From Fervidobacterium sp. (GTDB lineage Bacteria; Thermotogota; Thermotogae; Thermotogales; Fervidobacteriaceae), in NCBI GenBank assembly GCA_026419195.1, contig JANZZV010000010.1:1-64000 (forward strand): a stretch of DNA of 64,000 nt. Reading direction: 5' to 3'. This document shows, in pieces, positions 24,772 through 34,616 of the stretch. The first letter of the stretch is position 1, and every line of letters begins with the position of its first letter. A program made the translations under genes and the position numbers. The notes beneath the pieces were generated by a model. It was given only the letters and a program-made list of their open reading frames with translations. It was not told the origin of the DNA and ran no database searches.

Positions 24772-25344
24772 GTGCGAACGTTTATCGCCATTGATGTAAA
24801 TCAAGAAATAAGAGAGATTGCGCAAGAGGTTATAGAAAAACTGCAGTCGGCTGGATTTAAAGCAACTTGGACGAAACTGGAAAATTTACATTTGACATTG
24901 TTTTTTATGGGGGAAATGGAGGAAAGGTCTGTTGATTCAATGGCACAGTCTCTTCATAAGAGGATGCAAGGTTTTCCTTCTTTTAGTACATCATTGAATG
25001 GATTTGGGTATTTTAAGTTTAGAAATTCCCCAAGGGTTTTGTTTTTAAAACTCGAACCTACTAAGTCTTTACAAAAGATGTTCCTTGAAATGAAATCCGA
25101 GCTTAACAAACACAAATTTAAATACGACGAACAAGGTAATTTCATACCACACGTAACGCTTGGAAGGGTTAAAGAATACCCAGATAACTGGGAAAAATTT
25201 GCTTGTGAGATCGAGGTTCCAAAGGTAACTCTCGTGGTAGATGGTTTTACTATTTACAGTTCCACACTAACACCACAAGGTCCTATTTACAGATGGATTT
25301 ATAAATCAAAATTTGAAGGAGGTTTGGTTAAAAATGTCAGATGA
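24772..25344 (+). CDS. thpR: RNA 2',3'-cyclic phosphodiesterase (LigT/2H family)
   Basis: Two HxT motifs of the 2H phosphoesterase fold are present: HLTLFF (about residue 43) and HVTLGR (about 128). The 190-residue length is normal for ThpR. The enzyme hydrolyses 2',3'-cyclic phosphate ends and is often encoded beside recA. GTG 24772 follows GGAGG by seven bases. Its end overlaps the recA start by 11 bases. Confidence 0.92.
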   Translation: MRTFIAIDVNQEIREIAQEVIEKLQSAGFKATWTKLENLHLTLFFMGEMEERSVDSMAQSLHKRMQGFPSFSTSLNGFGYFKFRNSPRVLFLKLEPTKSLQKMFLEMKSELNKHKFKYDEQGNFIPHVTLGRVKEYPDNWEKFACEIEVPKVTLVVDGFTIYSSTLTPQGPIYRWIYKSKFEGGLVKNVR

Positions 25345-26407
25345 AATGAAAAAAGATGTATTAAAGAAAGCTATAAGCAAAATAGAGAAAGCTTATGGTA
25401 AAGGTTCCATAATGGTACTCGGTGAAGAGAGTTTAATTCAAACAATTGATGTCATTCCAAGCGGTTCACTTGCAATTGACATAGCATCCGGTGTTGGAGG
25501 TTATCCAAGAGGAAGAGTAATAGAAATCTACGGACCTGAATCAAGTGGTAAAACAACCATAGCATTACACGCTATAGCATCCATCCAAAAACTTGGTGGA
25601 ATTGCTGCTTTTGTAGATGCAGAGCATGCACTTGATTTGAACTATGCCAGGAATCTTGGAATAAATCTTTCGGAATTACTTGTTTCTCAACCAGATTATG
25701 GTGAGCAAGCACTTGATATAGTTGATGAGCTCGTTAGGAGTAATGCCGTAGATCTTATTGTCGTCGATTCTGTTGCAGCGCTTGTACCAAGAGCAGAAAT
25801 AGAGGGTGCAATGGGTGATGCTCAGATTGGGTTGCAAGCGAGGCTTATGTCGCAAGCCTTAAGAAAGTTGGCAGGTAACGTCAGTAAATCAAAGGCTGTT
25901 GTAATTTTTATTAATCAGACACGTATGAAAATAGGCGTGATGTATGGGAATCCGGAGACTACAACTGGTGGTGTTGCACTTAAGTTTTATGCAACTATGA
26001 GAATGGAGGTAAGATCTTCGGGAAAAATCGTTGAAGGTAACGAAAATATTGGTAATGAAGTAACAATCAAGTTTGTAAAGAACAAAGTTGCGCCACCGTT
26101 CAGAACCGCAACTGTTGATATAATTTATGGTAAAGGAATTGTGAGGGAGAACGAGCTTTTCAACATAGCTGTGAACGAAGGTTTTATTGATAGAAGAGGA
26201 AGTTGGTTCACATACGAGGATTTAAGTGGAAAGGAACACTCACTTGGGCAGGGAAAGTCGAACGCCGTTGCCTATCTTATGGAACATGGTGAAATAGCTG
26301 ATGAGATTGAACAAAGAATAAGAGAAAAGTATATGCCAAAACGTGAAAATCAGCAATCAGAAAAGAACGATGAGCGAGATGCACAGAAAACAGCGGCAAA
26401 GAAATGA
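25334..26407 (+). CDS. recA: recombinase RecA
   Basis: The 357-residue protein has Walker [10 protein letters not shown] (about residue 66), the catalytic Glu region FVDAEHALD, Walker [13 protein letters not shown], loop L2 [20 protein letters not shown] and the C-terminal acidic/charged tail. It promotes homologous pairing and LexA-type autoproteolysis. ATG 25334 follows GAAGGAGGT at about ten bases. The end overlaps recX by 38 bases. Confidence 0.99.
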   Translation: MSDEMKKDVLKKAISKIEKAYGKGSIMVLGEESLIQTIDVIPSGSLAIDIASGVGGYPRGRVIEIYGPESSGKTTIALHAIASIQKLGGIAAFVDAEHALDLNYARNLGINLSELLVSQPDYGEQALDIVDELVRSNAVDLIVVDSVAALVPRAEIEGAMGDAQIGLQARLMSQALRKLAGNVSKSKAVVIFINQTRMKIGVMYGNPETTTGGVALKFYATMRMEVRSSGKIVEGNENIGNEVTIKFVKNKVAPPFRTATVDIIYGKGIVRENELFNIAVNEGFIDRRGSWFTYEDLSGKEHSLGQGKSNAVAYLMEHGEIADEIEQRIREKYMPKRENQQSEKNDERDAQKTAAKK

Positions 26408-26834
26408 TTTTAAATCGATTCGTTTTGAAAATGGCAGTAAAAAATTCAAAGATCCTGTTCAGATTGCACTAAGATTTATAAAGTTTAGGGCAAGATCTGA
26501 GTGGGAAGTTAAAAATAAACTCAAGCAATATGGTTTTTCTGAAGAAGTCATTTCTGAGACAATTACAAAGTTAAAAAAGAGTGGTTTCATAGACGACGAA
26601 AAGTTTGCTTATCTGTACGCCTACGATAGCCTTGTGATAAGGTACAAAGGTCCTTATCGAATAAAATATGAGCTAAAACAACTTCACATTGATGATTATT
26701 TAATAGAAGATGCTATCAAGAAAGTACTAAGTGAAGTAGACATCAATGAAATTATAAGAAAACTTACAGAAGGCCTTGATGAACACAAAAAAAGGGAAAA
26801 GCTATACAGACATGGATTTGGAGGTGAATGGTAA
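26370..26834 (+). CDS. recX: regulatory protein RecX
   Basis: About 154 residues made of repeated three-helix modules typical of Rec[34 protein letters not shown] and [20 protein letters not shown]. RecX binds RecA filaments and limits their activity. The start is uncertain: ATG 26370 is used here, while GTG 26343 or ATG 26379 are also in frame and none has a strong Shine-Dalgarno, consistent with coupling to recA. The stop overlaps the rny start as TAATG. Confidence 0.88.
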   Translation: MSEMHRKQRQRNDFKSIRFENGSKKFKDPVQIALRFIKFRARSEWEVKNKLKQYGFSEEVISETITKLKKSGFIDDEKFAYLYAYDSLVIRYKGPYRIKYELKQLHIDDYLIEDAIKKVLSEVDINEIIRKLTEGLDEHKKREKLYRHGFGGEW

Positions 26835-28387
26835 TGGAGATAATTATATACATAATTATGTTTGTCATAGGAATTGCAATAGGAGCATTTTATGGTCTTA
26901 CTATCGGAAGAAAGAGAGCACAGGAAAATATTGAAATAAAGCTAAAAGCGGCTAAACAAGATGCTGAAAGTATCATCAAAAACGCAGAAAAAGAGGCAAC
27001 AGAAATAAGGAAAAAAGCAATAATTGAAGCTCGGGAAGAGGCACATCAAATTAGAGAGGAAATTGAGAAAGAAAGAAAAAGAAGGGAAGAAGAAATCAAA
27101 CAACTTGAAGAAAGAATTCTTAAAAGGGAAGAAATGCTTAGTAAACGTGAAGAGTTAATTGATAAAAGAGAGAGTTATGTTGAAAACTTGAAGATAGAAC
27201 TTGATTCAAAAGTCAAAGAGTTGGAGGAAAAAGCAAAAGAAATTGAGAAAAAGTTCATTGAACTTGCGGGTATTACCCACGAACAAGCAAGAGAGATAGT
27301 TTTGCAAGAAGCAAGGGAAAAGTATGAACATGAGATAGCAAAGATATTTGTTCAAATAAAAACGCGTTATGAAGATGAAGCCGATAAATATGCAAAAAAA
27401 GTGATTGCGGACGCTATACAAAGATATGCACCAGAATACACTGGAGAAGTCACAATAAGCACTGTCGCACTTCCAAATGATGATATGAAGGGTAGGCTTA
27501 TAGGTAGAGAAGGGAGAAACATCAGAACTTTTGAAAAAATTACAGGTGTTGACTTGATAATCGACGATACCCCTGAGATGGTAACATTAAGTTCATTTAA
27601 TCCTTTAAGAAGGGAAATAGCAAGACGTACAATAGAAAAATTGGTTCAAGATGGAAGAATACATCCAGCCAGAATAGAAGAAATGTATGAAAAGGCCAAA
27701 ATTGAAGTGGAAAGGGAGATCAAAGAAGCGGGTCAAGAAGCTGTTATAACCGTTGGTGTTGGTGGACTGCATCCAGAGATTATAAAGCTTCTTGGTAGAC
27801 TTAAATTTAGAACAAGTTACGGACAGAATGTACTTGCTCATTCAGTGGAAGTTGCTCAAATCGCTGGTCTTTTAGCAGCTGAGCTTGGGTTAAATGTTGA
27901 TAAAGCGAAACGTGGGGGGCTGCTACATGATATAGGTAAAGCGATTGATCACGAGGTTGAAGGTTCACATACAGATATAGGTGCAGAGATACTAAAAAGA
28001 TACGGCGAGTCTGACGAAATAATTAACATGGTTATGGCTCATCATGGTCAGGAAGAACCTATAACACCTGAGGCTGCTATTGTAACCGCTGCTGATGCCA
28101 TATCGGCTGCGAGACCTGGTGCCAGACGAGAAGACATTGAAAACTACATCAAGCGTTTGATGAAACTTGAAGAAATTGCAAAGAGTTACAAATATGTTGA
28201 AAATGCGTATGCGATTCAAGCTGGAAGGGAAATTAGAGTCATAGTACAACCAGATAAAACCGACGATGCAACCATAGAAAGACTCGCACATGATATCGCA
28301 GTCAGAATTGAAAATGAATTGCAATATCCTGGTGTTCTAAAAGTTGTTGTTATTAGGGAAAAACGATCAGTATCTTACGCAAAATAA
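26834..28387 (+). CDS. rny: ribonuclease Y
   Basis: An N-terminal membrane helix (residues 1-20) is followed by a long charged coiled coil (about 30-150), a KH domain with GRLIGREGRNIRTFE (about 215) and an HD domain with LLHDIGKAIDHE (about 360). RNase Y starts mRNA turnover at the membrane. ATG 26834 overlaps the recX stop and lies eight bases after GGAGGT; ATG 26828 is an alternative. Length 517 is typical. Confidence 0.97.
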   Translation: MEIIIYIIMFVIGIAIGAFYGLTIGRKRAQENIEIKLKAAKQDAESIIKNAEKEATEIRKKAIIEAREEAHQIREEIEKERKRREEEIKQLEERILKREEMLSKREELIDKRESYVENLKIELDSKVKELEEKAKEIEKKFIELAGITHEQAREIVLQEAREKYEHEIAKIFVQIKTRYEDEADKYAKKVIADAIQRYAPEYTGEVTISTVALPNDDMKGRLIGREGRNIRTFEKITGVDLIIDDTPEMVTLSSFNPLRREIARRTIEKLVQDGRIHPARIEEMYEKAKIEVEREIKEAGQEAVITVGVGGLHPEIIKLLGRLKFRTSYGQNVLAHSVEVAQIAGLLAAELGLNVDKAKRGGLLHDIGKAIDHEVEGSHTDIGAEILKRYGESDEIINMVMAHHGQEEPITPEAAIVTAADAISAARPGARREDIENYIKRLMKLEEIAKSYKYVENAYAIQAGREIRVIVQPDKTDDATIERLAHDIAVRIENELQYPGVLKVVVIREKRSVSYAK

Positions 28388-28407
28388 AGCATAACTTGGA
28401 GGCTATC

Positions 28408-29838
28408 ATGAGTGTTCTTGTAAGTAGCTTGGCTTTTGCTGTAGCAACACTGCTCTCAAGGCTTCTAGGGCTTGTCAGAGATATGCTTATGGCATCGAAA
28501 TTCGGCACTTCCTGGCAAGCTGATGCGTATTTTGTTGCTATACTTTTCCCGTTTTTTTTGAGAAGGGTTTTTGGTGAAGGAGCTATGACCTCTGCTTTCA
28601 TACCTTTGTATTCCGAATCAAAAGATAAAGATGAATTTCTTTCTTCTGTACTAACAAGTTTTACAATAGTTTTGTTGATTATCGTACTGATTGTTTTCGT
28701 TTTTCCTGACATTGTAATTTTTTTATTCAGTTCAGGAGCAGCACCAAAGACCAAAGAACTGATACGCACACTTGTACGCATAACAGCTCCATCTATTCTA
28801 TTCATCTTTTGGTGGGCGATAACATATTCAATCGAAAACACAAGAGGTAAGTTTTTTTACCCAGCGCTAACACCGATAATTCCAAACATTGTATTGATAA
28901 TATTCTTAATAATGCCAGGTGTTAGCATCTACAGCCCTACATGGGGATTCTTAATTGGTGAACTTGCAGCGTTTCTTGCTCTTGCATATCCATTGAAAAG
29001 GCATAAATTGAGCTTAACATTCAAACACACGAAAGAATTTCTAAAATATTTTTGGCCAAGTTTCTTAGCCATGTCTGTTTCGCAGATAAACAGTATAGTT
29101 GATACAAATGTTGTTTCTTACTACAGTCAAGGACAAGGTGGAGGAGTCTCATATCTTCAATACGCTTCGAGATTTTACATGCTGCCCTATGGGTTGTTTG
29201 GAGTTGCCGTAGCAACAGTTATACTTTCCACAATTGCTAACGACAGAGAAAATTACGTAGTTCACTTAAGAAAAGGTATAACGTCAACTATATTTTTTAC
29301 TGTTCCAGCAGCAGTTGGACTTGTAGTTTTGGCAAAGCCTATTATCAGATTATTTTACGAATACGGTCAGTTTACTTCAAAAGACACGCAGATGACTGCT
29401 TACGTTTTAATTGCCTACGTTGTTGGTTTACCTTTTTACGGAATCTACTCAACTATGGCAAGAGCAAGACATGCGGTTAAAGATATGAAAACCCCATTAA
29501 AAGCAACAGTTATAGTGGCTTTGGTCAATGTAATACTTGATTTAATCGTTGGTCTTAAATTTGGCCCTGTTGGTGTATCCTTTGCAACAAGTGTTGCAGG
29601 TATAGTTGGATTTGGTTACCTCTATTTCAAAGAGAAAAATAAAAAACTATTCGAATTTGAAGATTTGTACATAATCATCTCTTCAATACTCATGGGAATA
29701 GCAACCTATTATTTCTCGACCATTTCAAACAGAAGGATATGGGCAATAGTTTCTACGTTATTTGGAGGAACAATTTACATTTTGATTTCAGCATTTTTTT
29801 TCAGAGAAAGGTTGAAGGAATTTCTCAAAAGAAGATAA
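28408..29838 (+). CDS. murJ: lipid II flippase MurJ (MviN)
   Basis: This polytopic 476-residue protein has the MurJ N-terminal pattern LSRLLGLVRDMLMASKFGTSWQADA (within residues 15-40) and FRRVFGEGAMTSAFIPLYSE, with about 13-14 membrane helices. It moves lipid II across the membrane for peptidoglycan synthesis. ATG 28408 follows GGAGG by six bases. It is followed by birA after 25 bases. Confidence 0.95.
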   Translation: MSVLVSSLAFAVATLLSRLLGLVRDMLMASKFGTSWQADAYFVAILFPFFLRRVFGEGAMTSAFIPLYSESKDKDEFLSSVLTSFTIVLLIIVLIVFVFPDIVIFLFSSGAAPKTKELIRTLVRITAPSILFIFWWAITYSIENTRGKFFYPALTPIIPNIVLIIFLIMPGVSIYSPTWGFLIGELAAFLALAYPLKRHKLSLTFKHTKEFLKYFWPSFLAMSVSQINSIVDTNVVSYYSQGQGGGVSYLQYASRFYMLPYGLFGVAVATVILSTIANDRENYVVHLRKGITSTIFFTVPAAVGLVVLAKPIIRLFYEYGQFTSKDTQMTAYVLIAYVVGLPFYGIYSTMARARHAVKDMKTPLKATVIVALVNVILDLIVGLKFGPVGVSFATSVAGIVGFGYLYFKEKNKKLFEFEDLYIIISSILMGIATYYFSTISNRRIWAIVSTLFGGTIYILISAFFFRERLKEFLKRR

Positions 29839-29863
29839 CGACTTAAAGAAGGAGAGCGATGAG

Positions 29864-30577
29864 ATGATAGGTGAAGAGATAGAAGTACTTTACGAAGTCG
29901 ATAGTACAAATGAATTTTTGAAAAAAAACTACAAATCTTTTCATGATGGAGCGGTAGTTGTTGCTATAAAACAAACAGCGGGAAAAGGACGTATGGGTCG
30001 AAGTTGGTACTCTCCCGAGGGTGGTTTATGGTATTCAGTGTTGTTTAAACCCAAGATACACTTAAATTTACATGTTTACACCAAAATATTCTCTATAGCT
30101 ATAGTAGAAGTACTTAGGAAAATAAGGGTAAAAGCCTATATAAAGTGGCCTAACGATATTTACTACAATGGAAAGAAATTATGTGGCATACTCTCAGAGT
30201 CTGTTTTGTCCAACAATAGGGTTATTGCCATTGTCGTAGGAATTGGAATGAACGTAAACAACGACATTCCAGAAGAATTAAAAGACATCGCGATAGCCTT
30301 AAAAGATATATTAAAAAAGAAAGTTAAAATTACTTACCTTTTGGATGAAATCAACAAACATGCTTGGAATTTATTAATAAGCTACAGAAACGAGACAGAA
30401 AATATAACAAAGCTTTGGAAAAAATACCTTACACCAAGCGAAGGGGACAAAATAAAAATAAAAAATGATAGTGAAATAATTGAAGGAGTAGTTATAAAAA
30501 TCTCTGACGATACATTGTATGTAGATATAGGTGGTGGAGTAATTGGTGTACAAAGTGTTCAAAAGATTGTTGGTTAA
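29864..30577 (+). CDS. birA: biotin-[acetyl-CoA-carboxylase] ligase
   Basis: The catalytic GKGRMGRSW loop (about residue 44) and KWPNDIYY-KLCGIL segments identify the biotin protein ligase core, with the C-terminal SH3-like domain at about 190-235. There is no N-terminal winged helix, so it is a group I ligase without repressor function. It would biotinylate carriers such as that of the sodium-pump decarboxylase whose beta subunit is at 8-9 kb. The 3' end overlaps dacB by 32 bases. Confidence 0.95.
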   Translation: MIGEEIEVLYEVDSTNEFLKKNYKSFHDGAVVVAIKQTAGKGRMGRSWYSPEGGLWYSVLFKPKIHLNLHVYTKIFSIAIVEVLRKIRVKAYIKWPNDIYYNGKKLCGILSESVLSNNRVIAIVVGIGMNVNNDIPEELKDIAIALKDILKKKVKITYLLDEINKHAWNLLISYRNETENITKLWKKYLTPSEGDKIKIKNDSEIIEGVVIKISDDTLYVDIGGGVIGVQSVQKIVG

Positions 30578-31751
30578 TATACTCATTGCGAATATTTTAT
30601 TTTTTCACATTGTTTTGTTTTCCCAGGATATATACGAATTAATTAATTTTAAAGCACCTCAAGGAAGTTTTGTTGGTATCTATTTTCAAGACGTGGAAAA
30701 TGGTACAGTATTATTCAAACAGAATGAACATAATCTATTTGTTCCCGCTTCGTTGACAAAAATTTTTACAACACTGGTAGCTTATGAAATTCTTGGACCT
30801 GATTTTAGATACACAACAACCGTCTACATTCCAAACGGGAACAATGGAAACGTATCTTCTATATTAAAGGGTGACATTGTTATAAAAGGCAATGGTGATC
30901 CATCGATGAGTATAGACATATTAAAAAATAACCTCAGAAAGTTTGTAACCGAGGGAGTGAAAGAAATACAAGGCGATGTGATAGTAGACAATTCATTTTT
31001 TTCTGACGAAAGATGGGGAATAGGTTGGGAGTGGGACTACAAAAATCCAAGTATAGATTCGTTAGTACTAAAAGAATATTCTAACTTATTTGATCCAAGA
31101 GATAAAAACGCAGTAGCACTTAATTACGCAGCAAACGTAATAAAAATATTGCAAAGTTATGGGATAAAAGTTTCCGGCAGTGGAAAAGTTGGTAAACTTC
31201 CAGCAAATTATCGTGAATTCATAGTTGTTAAGTCTGCCCCGCTGAAAAATCTTTTAGAAGTAGCTAATAAATTAAGTAGTAATTCTTATGCTGAGCAAAT
31301 TTTTAGAACCTTGGGATTACGTGTCTATAATCTTGGTAGTATAACTAACTCATCGAAGGTTGTAAATGATTTCTACAAAAAACTTTTTGGGGAATACTAT
31401 CACTTTAAACTGACTGATGGTTGCGGACTTTCTACGTACAATGTAGTAACACCATACATGGTAACCTCAACAATAACATATGCTTACCGAAATCATGGCG
31501 GATTAGATGGATATATCTCCACATTCTCAATATCTGGAAAAGATGGAACTTTACAAAATAGATTGAGAGATATCACTGTCTATGGTAAAACAGGAACACT
31601 TCAACGAGTATCAAACATCGCTGGTGTTATGATAACAAAAACCGGCAGGAAAGTAGCATTTTGTATTATGGTAAATAATTTCATAGTACCAACTTATACT
31701 GTTATGGCCTATCAAGATGAGATACTGAGATTTGTATGGAACAATTATTAA
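30546..31751 (+). CDS. dacB: D-alanyl-D-alanine carboxypeptidase / endopeptidase, S13 family (PBP4-like)
   Basis: An N-terminal signal/anchor is followed by SLTK (SxxK, about residue 70), SSNSYAEQ (SxN, about residue 250) and YGKTGTL (KTG, about residue 345), the penicillin-binding triad of the S13 family, with the usual inserted domains between. It trims or cleaves peptidoglycan peptides outside the cytoplasmic membrane. GTG 30546 is preferred because GGTGGAG lies six bases upstream; TTG 30543 and GTG 30555 are in frame. It is the last gene of the plus-strand run and faces a convergent gene. Confidence 0.93.
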   Translation: MYKVFKRLLVNILIANILFFHIVLFSQDIYELINFKAPQGSFVGIYFQDVENGTVLFKQNEHNLFVPASLTKIFTTLVAYEILGPDFRYTTTVYIPNGNNGNVSSILKGDIVIKGNGDPSMSIDILKNNLRKFVTEGVKEIQGDVIVDNSFFSDERWGIGWEWDYKNPSIDSLVLKEYSNLFDPRDKNAVALNYAANVIKILQSYGIKVSGSGKVGKLPANYREFIVVKSAPLKNLLEVANKLSSNSYAEQIFRTLGLRVYNLGSITNSSKVVNDFYKKLFGEYYHFKLTDGCGLSTYNVVTPYMVTSTITYAYRNHGGLDGYISTFSISGKDGTLQNRLRDITVYGKTGTLQRVSNIAGVMITKTGRKVAFCIMVNNFIVPTYTVMAYQDEILRFVWNNY

Positions 31752-31781
31752 ACCATTACCGATGGGTATTTATCAAATAGA

Positions 31782-32708
31782 CTATTCTTTGATTTTTTCA
31801 AGATCCTTCGGATAAGGTTCTAAAAAGGTTTGCATCAGTATGTACTCCACATTATATCTTAAAGCCCAAGATTTTATAATCGAAACTAAAGTCTGTAAAT
31901 TAACGATCTTGTTCTTATAATCTTCTATCAATTCCATGAAAAAGGATTTTTCGTGGCTCGTTATTTTTTCCTTAAAATATCCATAGATGTGTAGCAGGGT
32001 ATTTATAACCTTAGAAGACCTAAAAGACGTTCTTAGAGCTTTAATTAATAATGCTTTGTACTCCTCAAGCAAAGCATTATTAAATCTTTTTTGCGCAACT
32101 AATTTTCCCATTTCCCTCATAATTTTCTCGTTTTTTGTGAGCAATAGAAACTTGTTTATTGAGTGAAATTCTATTAAATGCCTCTTAGTTCTAACTTTTC
32201 TAAAACTTGCAAGTGTAAAAATAAATGTTAGGAACTCAAATCTTATCCTATCGTTTGTCAATCTCATCTCACTTTCAATTGCTAGATCAGTTAGTTGTTC
32301 AATCATAGTTTTTGCAAAAAGCCCCGCGGTTTTTGATATAATCCTACCATTAGGTCCGTAAAGCTTTGCATCGTTCAATCCACATGATGGGGATTTTGCC
32401 TTTAATATCATTCCATCGATCTTTTCATTTTTAATCCTCATAGCAAAATTCCTGGAAAAATATATCATTTTTTCTGTTAAATCCATACTTTGAGATTTGT
32501 TCATCAAATGGTATTGTCCGTTTATAAGAAATACATCAATAGGTTCACGAGGTATAGGTAAACCTATCTCAACCTCTGGGCATATCCTTGTAATATCACA
32601 GTACTTTTCAAGTTGCTTAACGATATCACTTGAAATCATTCCACCATCGTAACGTGTATGCTCAAAAAAACATCTGCTGACAACTAACTTTGGCTTTGCA
32701 AACTCCAT
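31782..32708 (-). CDS. DUF523 + DUF1722 fusion protein (YbbK/YbgA-like)
   Basis: Residues about 5-140 are DUF523, with CFFEHTRYDGG, ICPEVEIGLPIPREPI and KAKSPSCGL. Residues about 165-300 are DUF1722, with RKVRTKRHLIEFHSINKFLLL. The fused form is common in bacteria. DUF523 proteins are considered thiol/metal-associated, but the function is not established. Convergent with dacB; the ATG at 32708 has AGGAGGGAT upstream. Confidence 0.88.
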   Translation of the reverse strand: MEFAKPKLVVSRCFFEHTRYDGGMISSDIVKQLEKYCDITRICPEVEIGLPIPREPIDVFLINGQYHLMNKSQSMDLTEKMIYFSRNFAMRIKNEKIDGMILKAKSPSCGLNDAKLYGPNGRIISKTAGLFAKTMIEQLTDLAIESEMRLTNDRIRFEFLTFIFTLASFRKVRTKRHLIEFHSINKFLLLTKNEKIMREMGKLVAQKRFNNALLEEYKALLIKALRTSFRSSKVINTLLHIYGYFKEKITSHEKSFFMELIEDYKNKIVNLQTLVSIIKSWALRYNVEYILMQTFLEPYPKDLEKIKE

Positions 32709-32750
32709 AAAATCCCTCCTTGTCTGGAGAGTAAAAATTCATATATATTC

Positions 32751-32782
32751 TTGATTATATCATAAACATTATGTGATATAAT
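32751..32782 (+). promoter_or_regulatory. possible promoter for the histidine kinase/HD-GYP pair
   Basis: TATAAT at 32777-32782 is preceded by TTGATT at 32751-32756 with a 20-base spacer, longer than optimal. An imperfect inverted repeat (ATATCA ... TGATAT, 32757-32779) overlaps it and could be an operator. The rest of the 228-base gap up to the kinase start shows a TTGACA at 32808 without a good -10, and nothing else I can support. Confidence 0.35.
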
Positions 32783-32936
32783 ATAGATTTGGTCTTAGTA
32801 AAGAAGTTTGACAATCAAATTTTAAACAACTCTGTTATAGGTTATGGTAAAGTTGATTGACTTTGGGCACCGTATAAAAGAAAAGCTTTAAGTTTTTCAA
32901 TAAATTTGAATGATTCAGTAAAAAGAAGGTGATAAA

Positions 32937-34616
32937 ATGAATTTTGAAAGTGAGAAAAAATATTTGAGTTTAATTGTCAACATAGGGAAGGAGCTATTAA
33001 AAGTTCAGTCTGTAAGTGAAATTCAGAACTTGCTTAGAACCCTTATTTCGTTCCTACCCTCAACATCTGATGAAGAGTATTCTGTGTGGTACAAAAATGT
33101 GTTACTTTACTCAACAAAAGCATTTGAAGACCTGCCATTAGAAAATTTGCAAAATCTTTCGTCTATCGAAAGTGTTAGACTTGACAACATAATTTTATAC
33201 CATAAAAACTTATCTCATAATACAAAAGAAGTATTGTATGCACTACTACCAAGTTTTAGTCTTGCCATGGGAAACATCGAATTACGCGAGAAATTGAATC
33301 AAACCATAGAGGAGTTAAAAAAATTGGATGAATACAGAATAAACTTTGTACGTTCCATATCCCATGAGTTAAAAACACCTCTCAGTATTATACTTGGGAA
33401 TGCACAACTGATTAAGATGAACGTTTTTGGTGATGCGAGTCATCTAAAAGAACCTATCCAAGCTATTGAAGATGCTGCAAAGCAATCGGGAGAGCTTATA
33501 AATAATTTACTTGAACTTTCAAGGGTAGAAACGGGAAGGGTAATCGTAAAATCTGAATTGATCTATGTAAAAAGCTTTGAGAAATTAATAAATCAATACA
33601 AACTTTTAGCAATTAACAAGGGACTACAATTTGATTTCCAATTTTCTGGCGCCGAGACGTTTTCGTGTGATTACAAAATAATAACTACTATTATTTCTAA
33701 TCTTTTGAGTAATGCAATAAAGTATACAGACACTGGTTTTGTTCGTGGAGAGTTAAACGTGTCAAGCAACTCGGTATTTATAAGAATATCAGATAGTGGT
33801 AAAGGTATTTCAGAAGAACAGATGAGACATATCTTCGACCCTTTCTTCGGTGAAAGGACTACACTAAGCACGGGCTTAGGATTGGCGATAGTCAAGAAAT
33901 TTGTTGACTTTTTGAATGGTAAGTTTCATGTTGAGAGTAGTTTAGGGAAAGGAACAACTTTTGAAGTTATTATACCAAGATTACTTAGACCAACAATAGT
34001 CGAAAGAAAAGAACGCGTACAAGTTTTACTGGTTCATCCAGACAAAAATCTTGAGAAAATTATTAGACGTTCCGTTGAAGAAAATAACCTGAAAGTGGCT
34101 CGAAATGGTGCAGAAGCTTACGCTTTAGCTCTTGAGCATACTCCTGATGTTATAGTAACATCCTTAGGTTTGCCGGATGTAAGTGGAGACGAATTAATAC
34201 TTATGCTTAGAAAAGAACCTACGTTAGCCAATACAAAATTTTTTGTTTACACAGGTGGACGAAGCCAATTAAGAAACGTCGAAGAATTTGACGTAGTAAA
34301 AGATACGTTTAAGTTGTTGTTCAAGCTTTCCTCTATATTTGGCAAAGACATCACACTTTTGACCACAAAAAAGGCATACGAAATAATTTCAAACTCTAAG
34401 GACAAGTTACAACAGTTCTGTGGAAATTCAAAATGTAATTTAGTTCCACTTGACGAACCTTTTAAAATACCCCAGAGCGAACTGATAGTAGTTACAGTGG
34501 CTCACGATGAAGTTTATGAAATCGAGCAGATTATAAGCAAGGTGCTTATGGTATCAAATAATATTATAGTGGCAGCTACTGTGAACGAAAGGGGAGATTT
34601 TGATTGGTACGAGTAA
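32937..34616 (+). CDS. histidine kinase with C-terminal degenerate receiver domain
   Basis: An N-terminal poorly defined sensor region (about 1-125) without membrane helices leads to a kinase core: SISHELKTPLS (phospho-His near 142), NLLSNAIKYTD, DSGKGIS and GLGLAI. A receiver-like domain (about 358-460) follows, but the usual phospho-Asp position reads VTSLGLPDVSG, with Ser in place of Asp, so it is probably not phosphorylated. A last region (about 460-559) is unassigned. The kinase looks cytoplasmic. The gene overlaps the next response regulator by 13 bases, which is its likely partner. Confidence 0.9.
   Translation: MNFESEKKYLSLIVNIGKELLKVQSVSEIQNLLRTLISFLPSTSDEEYSVWYKNVLLYSTKAFEDLPLENLQNLSSIESVRLDNIILYHKNLSHNTKEVLYALLPSFSLAMGNIELREKLNQTIEELKKLDEYRINFVRSISHELKTPLSIILGNAQLIKMNVFGDASHLKEPIQAIEDAAKQSGELINNLLELSRVETGRVIVKSELIYVKSFEKLINQYKLLAINKGLQFDFQFSGAETFSCDYKIITTIISNLLSNAIKYTDTGFVRGELNVSSNSVFIRISDSGKGISEEQMRHIFDPFFGERTTLSTGLGLAIVKKFVDFLNGKFHVESSLGKGTTFEVIIPRLLRPTIVERKERVQVLLVHPDKNLEKIIRRSVEENNLKVARNGAEAYALALEHTPDVIVTSLGLPDVSGDELILMLRKEPTLANTKFFVYTGGRSQLRNVEEFDVVKDTFKLLFKLSSIFGKDITLLTTKKAYEIISNSKDKLQQFCGNSKCNLVPLDEPFKIPQSELIVVTVAHDEVYEIEQIISKVLMVSNNIIVAATVNERGDFDWYE

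Noticed and set aside
27206-28324. minus-strand frames inside rny
   Set aside because: Shadows of the RNase Y coding sequence with low-complexity Cys/Phe-rich translations.
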